Source: JBKPHS01 sp046729975 (GTDB taxonomy: Bacteria > Actinomycetota > Thermoleophilia > Solirubrobacterales > Thermoleophilaceae). Taken from it: 21,746 nucleotides of DNA. The notes below the pieces were generated by a model that did no database searches, had not been told where the DNA came from, and saw nothing but the letters and a program-made list of their open reading frames with translations. Below are positions 21,159 through 21,746 of this stretch, one piece after another (position 1 is the first letter of the stretch; each line of letters starts with the position of its first letter). Made by a program: the position numbers and the translations under genes. The stretch lies in contig JBKPHS010000178.1 of NCBI GenBank assembly GCA_046729975.1, forward strand, positions 1 through 21,746, read 5' to 3'.

Positions 21159-21746
21159 ATGCCGAACAGCCGTCTGACCAACGCCGTCAAGGGCCTCGAT
21201 CCGGGCAGCCGGGCGCTGCTCGACCTCTCGCTTCGCAGGCGGATCGCGGACGACGAGATCGCGCATCTGCTGCGGATCACGCCGCCGGATGTCGCCCGCC
21301 GGCGCGGGGCCGCCATCCGCAACCTCGGCGCTGAGCTCGAGATCGAGCGCCCCGACCAGCTCACGGCGATGCTGGCGGCGATAGCCGAGCTGCCGCCCGA
21401 GGCGTGGGGAGTGCCAGGACGAAGGCCCGCCGCTGCGCCGCCTCCGCCCGCTCGCGAGGTCCGCGTCCGCTCGAGCCGCGCGCTCCGCCGCATCGCGATC
21501 GCCGGCGTTCCCCTCACCGCCCTCGGCGCGACTGTCGCGATGATGCTGGCCGCCGGCGGCGACGAGACCCCGATGGAGCAGGGACAGCTCCCGCCGGGCA
21601 GCGGCCACGCGCGCAAGCCACCGGCGTCGGCGCCGCTCGAGGGCGGCGCGCTGGCGCAGCGAGGCAACGGCCGCGACGGTGAGGGCACGGCCGCGGCGGC
21701 GGCAGCCGGCGGGAACCGGCCCGAGCTGCTGGCGAGCCTGCAGGTC
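21159..21746 (+). CDS. Membrane-anchored protein with sigma-region-4-like HTH (copy 2), C-terminus cut by window edge
   Basis: The 196 codons present parallel the gene at 19992. The HTH region LDPGSRALLDLSLRRRIADDEIAHLL (13-38) continues into TPPDVARRRGAAIRNLG. ELPPEAWGVPG, a basic RVRSSRALRR, the membrane segment IAIAGVPLTALGATVAMMLAAGG (112-134) and a GQLPPG-containing low-complexity tail follow. Shared blocks such as LDPGSRALLDLSLRRRI and AAGGDET, plus about 30 identical nucleotides over the first HTH helix, show a tandem duplication. ATG 21159 gives an N-terminus (MPNSRLTNAVKG) aligned with copy 1. No clear Shine-Dalgarno is present. The tail runs past the window, so whether it ends in an acidic domain cannot be seen. 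Confidence 0.7.
   Translation, partial: MPNSRLTNAVKGLDPGSRALLDLSLRRRIADDEIAHLLRITPPDVARRRGAAIRNLGAELEIERPDQLTAMLAAIAELPPEAWGVPGRRPAAAPPPPAREVRVRSSRALRRIAIAGVPLTALGATVAMMLAAGGDETPMEQGQLPPGSGHARKPPASAPLEGGALAQRGNGRDGEGTAAAAAAGGNRPELLASLQV

Overview
The window is very GC-rich. Genes are tightly packed, and adjacent genes repeatedly overlap by four bases (ATGA, GTGA, TTGA). Many first genes of a unit appear leaderless, with a TANNNT -10 box 6-9 bases before the start codon. Together with a c-di-AMP riboswitch in front of an NlpC/P60 hydrolase, this suggests a high-GC actinobacterium, perhaps Thermoleophilia/Solirubrobacterales. The taxon is inference; no rRNA or marker gene is present.

Layout. 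1-2143 (minus strand): methyltransferase, sugar-nucleotide epimerase and a GT4 glycosyltransferase cut by the window edge. 2163-4167: a GT4 enzyme convergent with an integral membrane protein of the AglD/YbhN flippase-like family. 4168-4276: an inverted array of 7-bp repeats between divergent genes. 4277-9276 (plus): alpha/beta hydrolase, GT2, GT4, UDP-galactopyranose mutase (glf) and a degenerate GT2. 9127-9294: a 168-bp hairpin element that supplies the stop codons of two convergent genes. 9291-10151 (minus): a GlfT1-like GT2. 10172-12812 (plus): a second copy of the 5059 GT2, a rhamnosyltransferase-like GT2 and a WecG/TagA enzyme. 12838-13735: c-di-AMP riboswitch and secreted NlpC/P60 hydrolase. 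13861-15840: GT-C-like membrane protein. 15827-19137 (minus): ABC permease (Wzm), ATPase with a Wzt-type C-terminal domain, a small coiled-coil protein and a GT4. 19165-19818: secreted cysteine-containing protein. 19992 to the end: two tandem paralogues with a sigma-region-4-like HTH, one membrane segment and a long disordered tail.

Taken together, this is a surface-polysaccharide locus. Glf would provide UDP-galactofuranose; the TagA-like, GT2 and GT4 enzymes would assemble a lipid-linked glycan probably containing galactofuranose; Wzm/Wzt would export it. The cell-wall hydrolase and the membrane-anchored HTH pair at the right end may link envelope state to gene control, but the latter is only inference. 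The least explained parts are the HTH-TM-tail pair with duplicated promoters, the hairpin element joined to a decayed GT2, the symmetric bidirectional promoters and the heptad repeat array.
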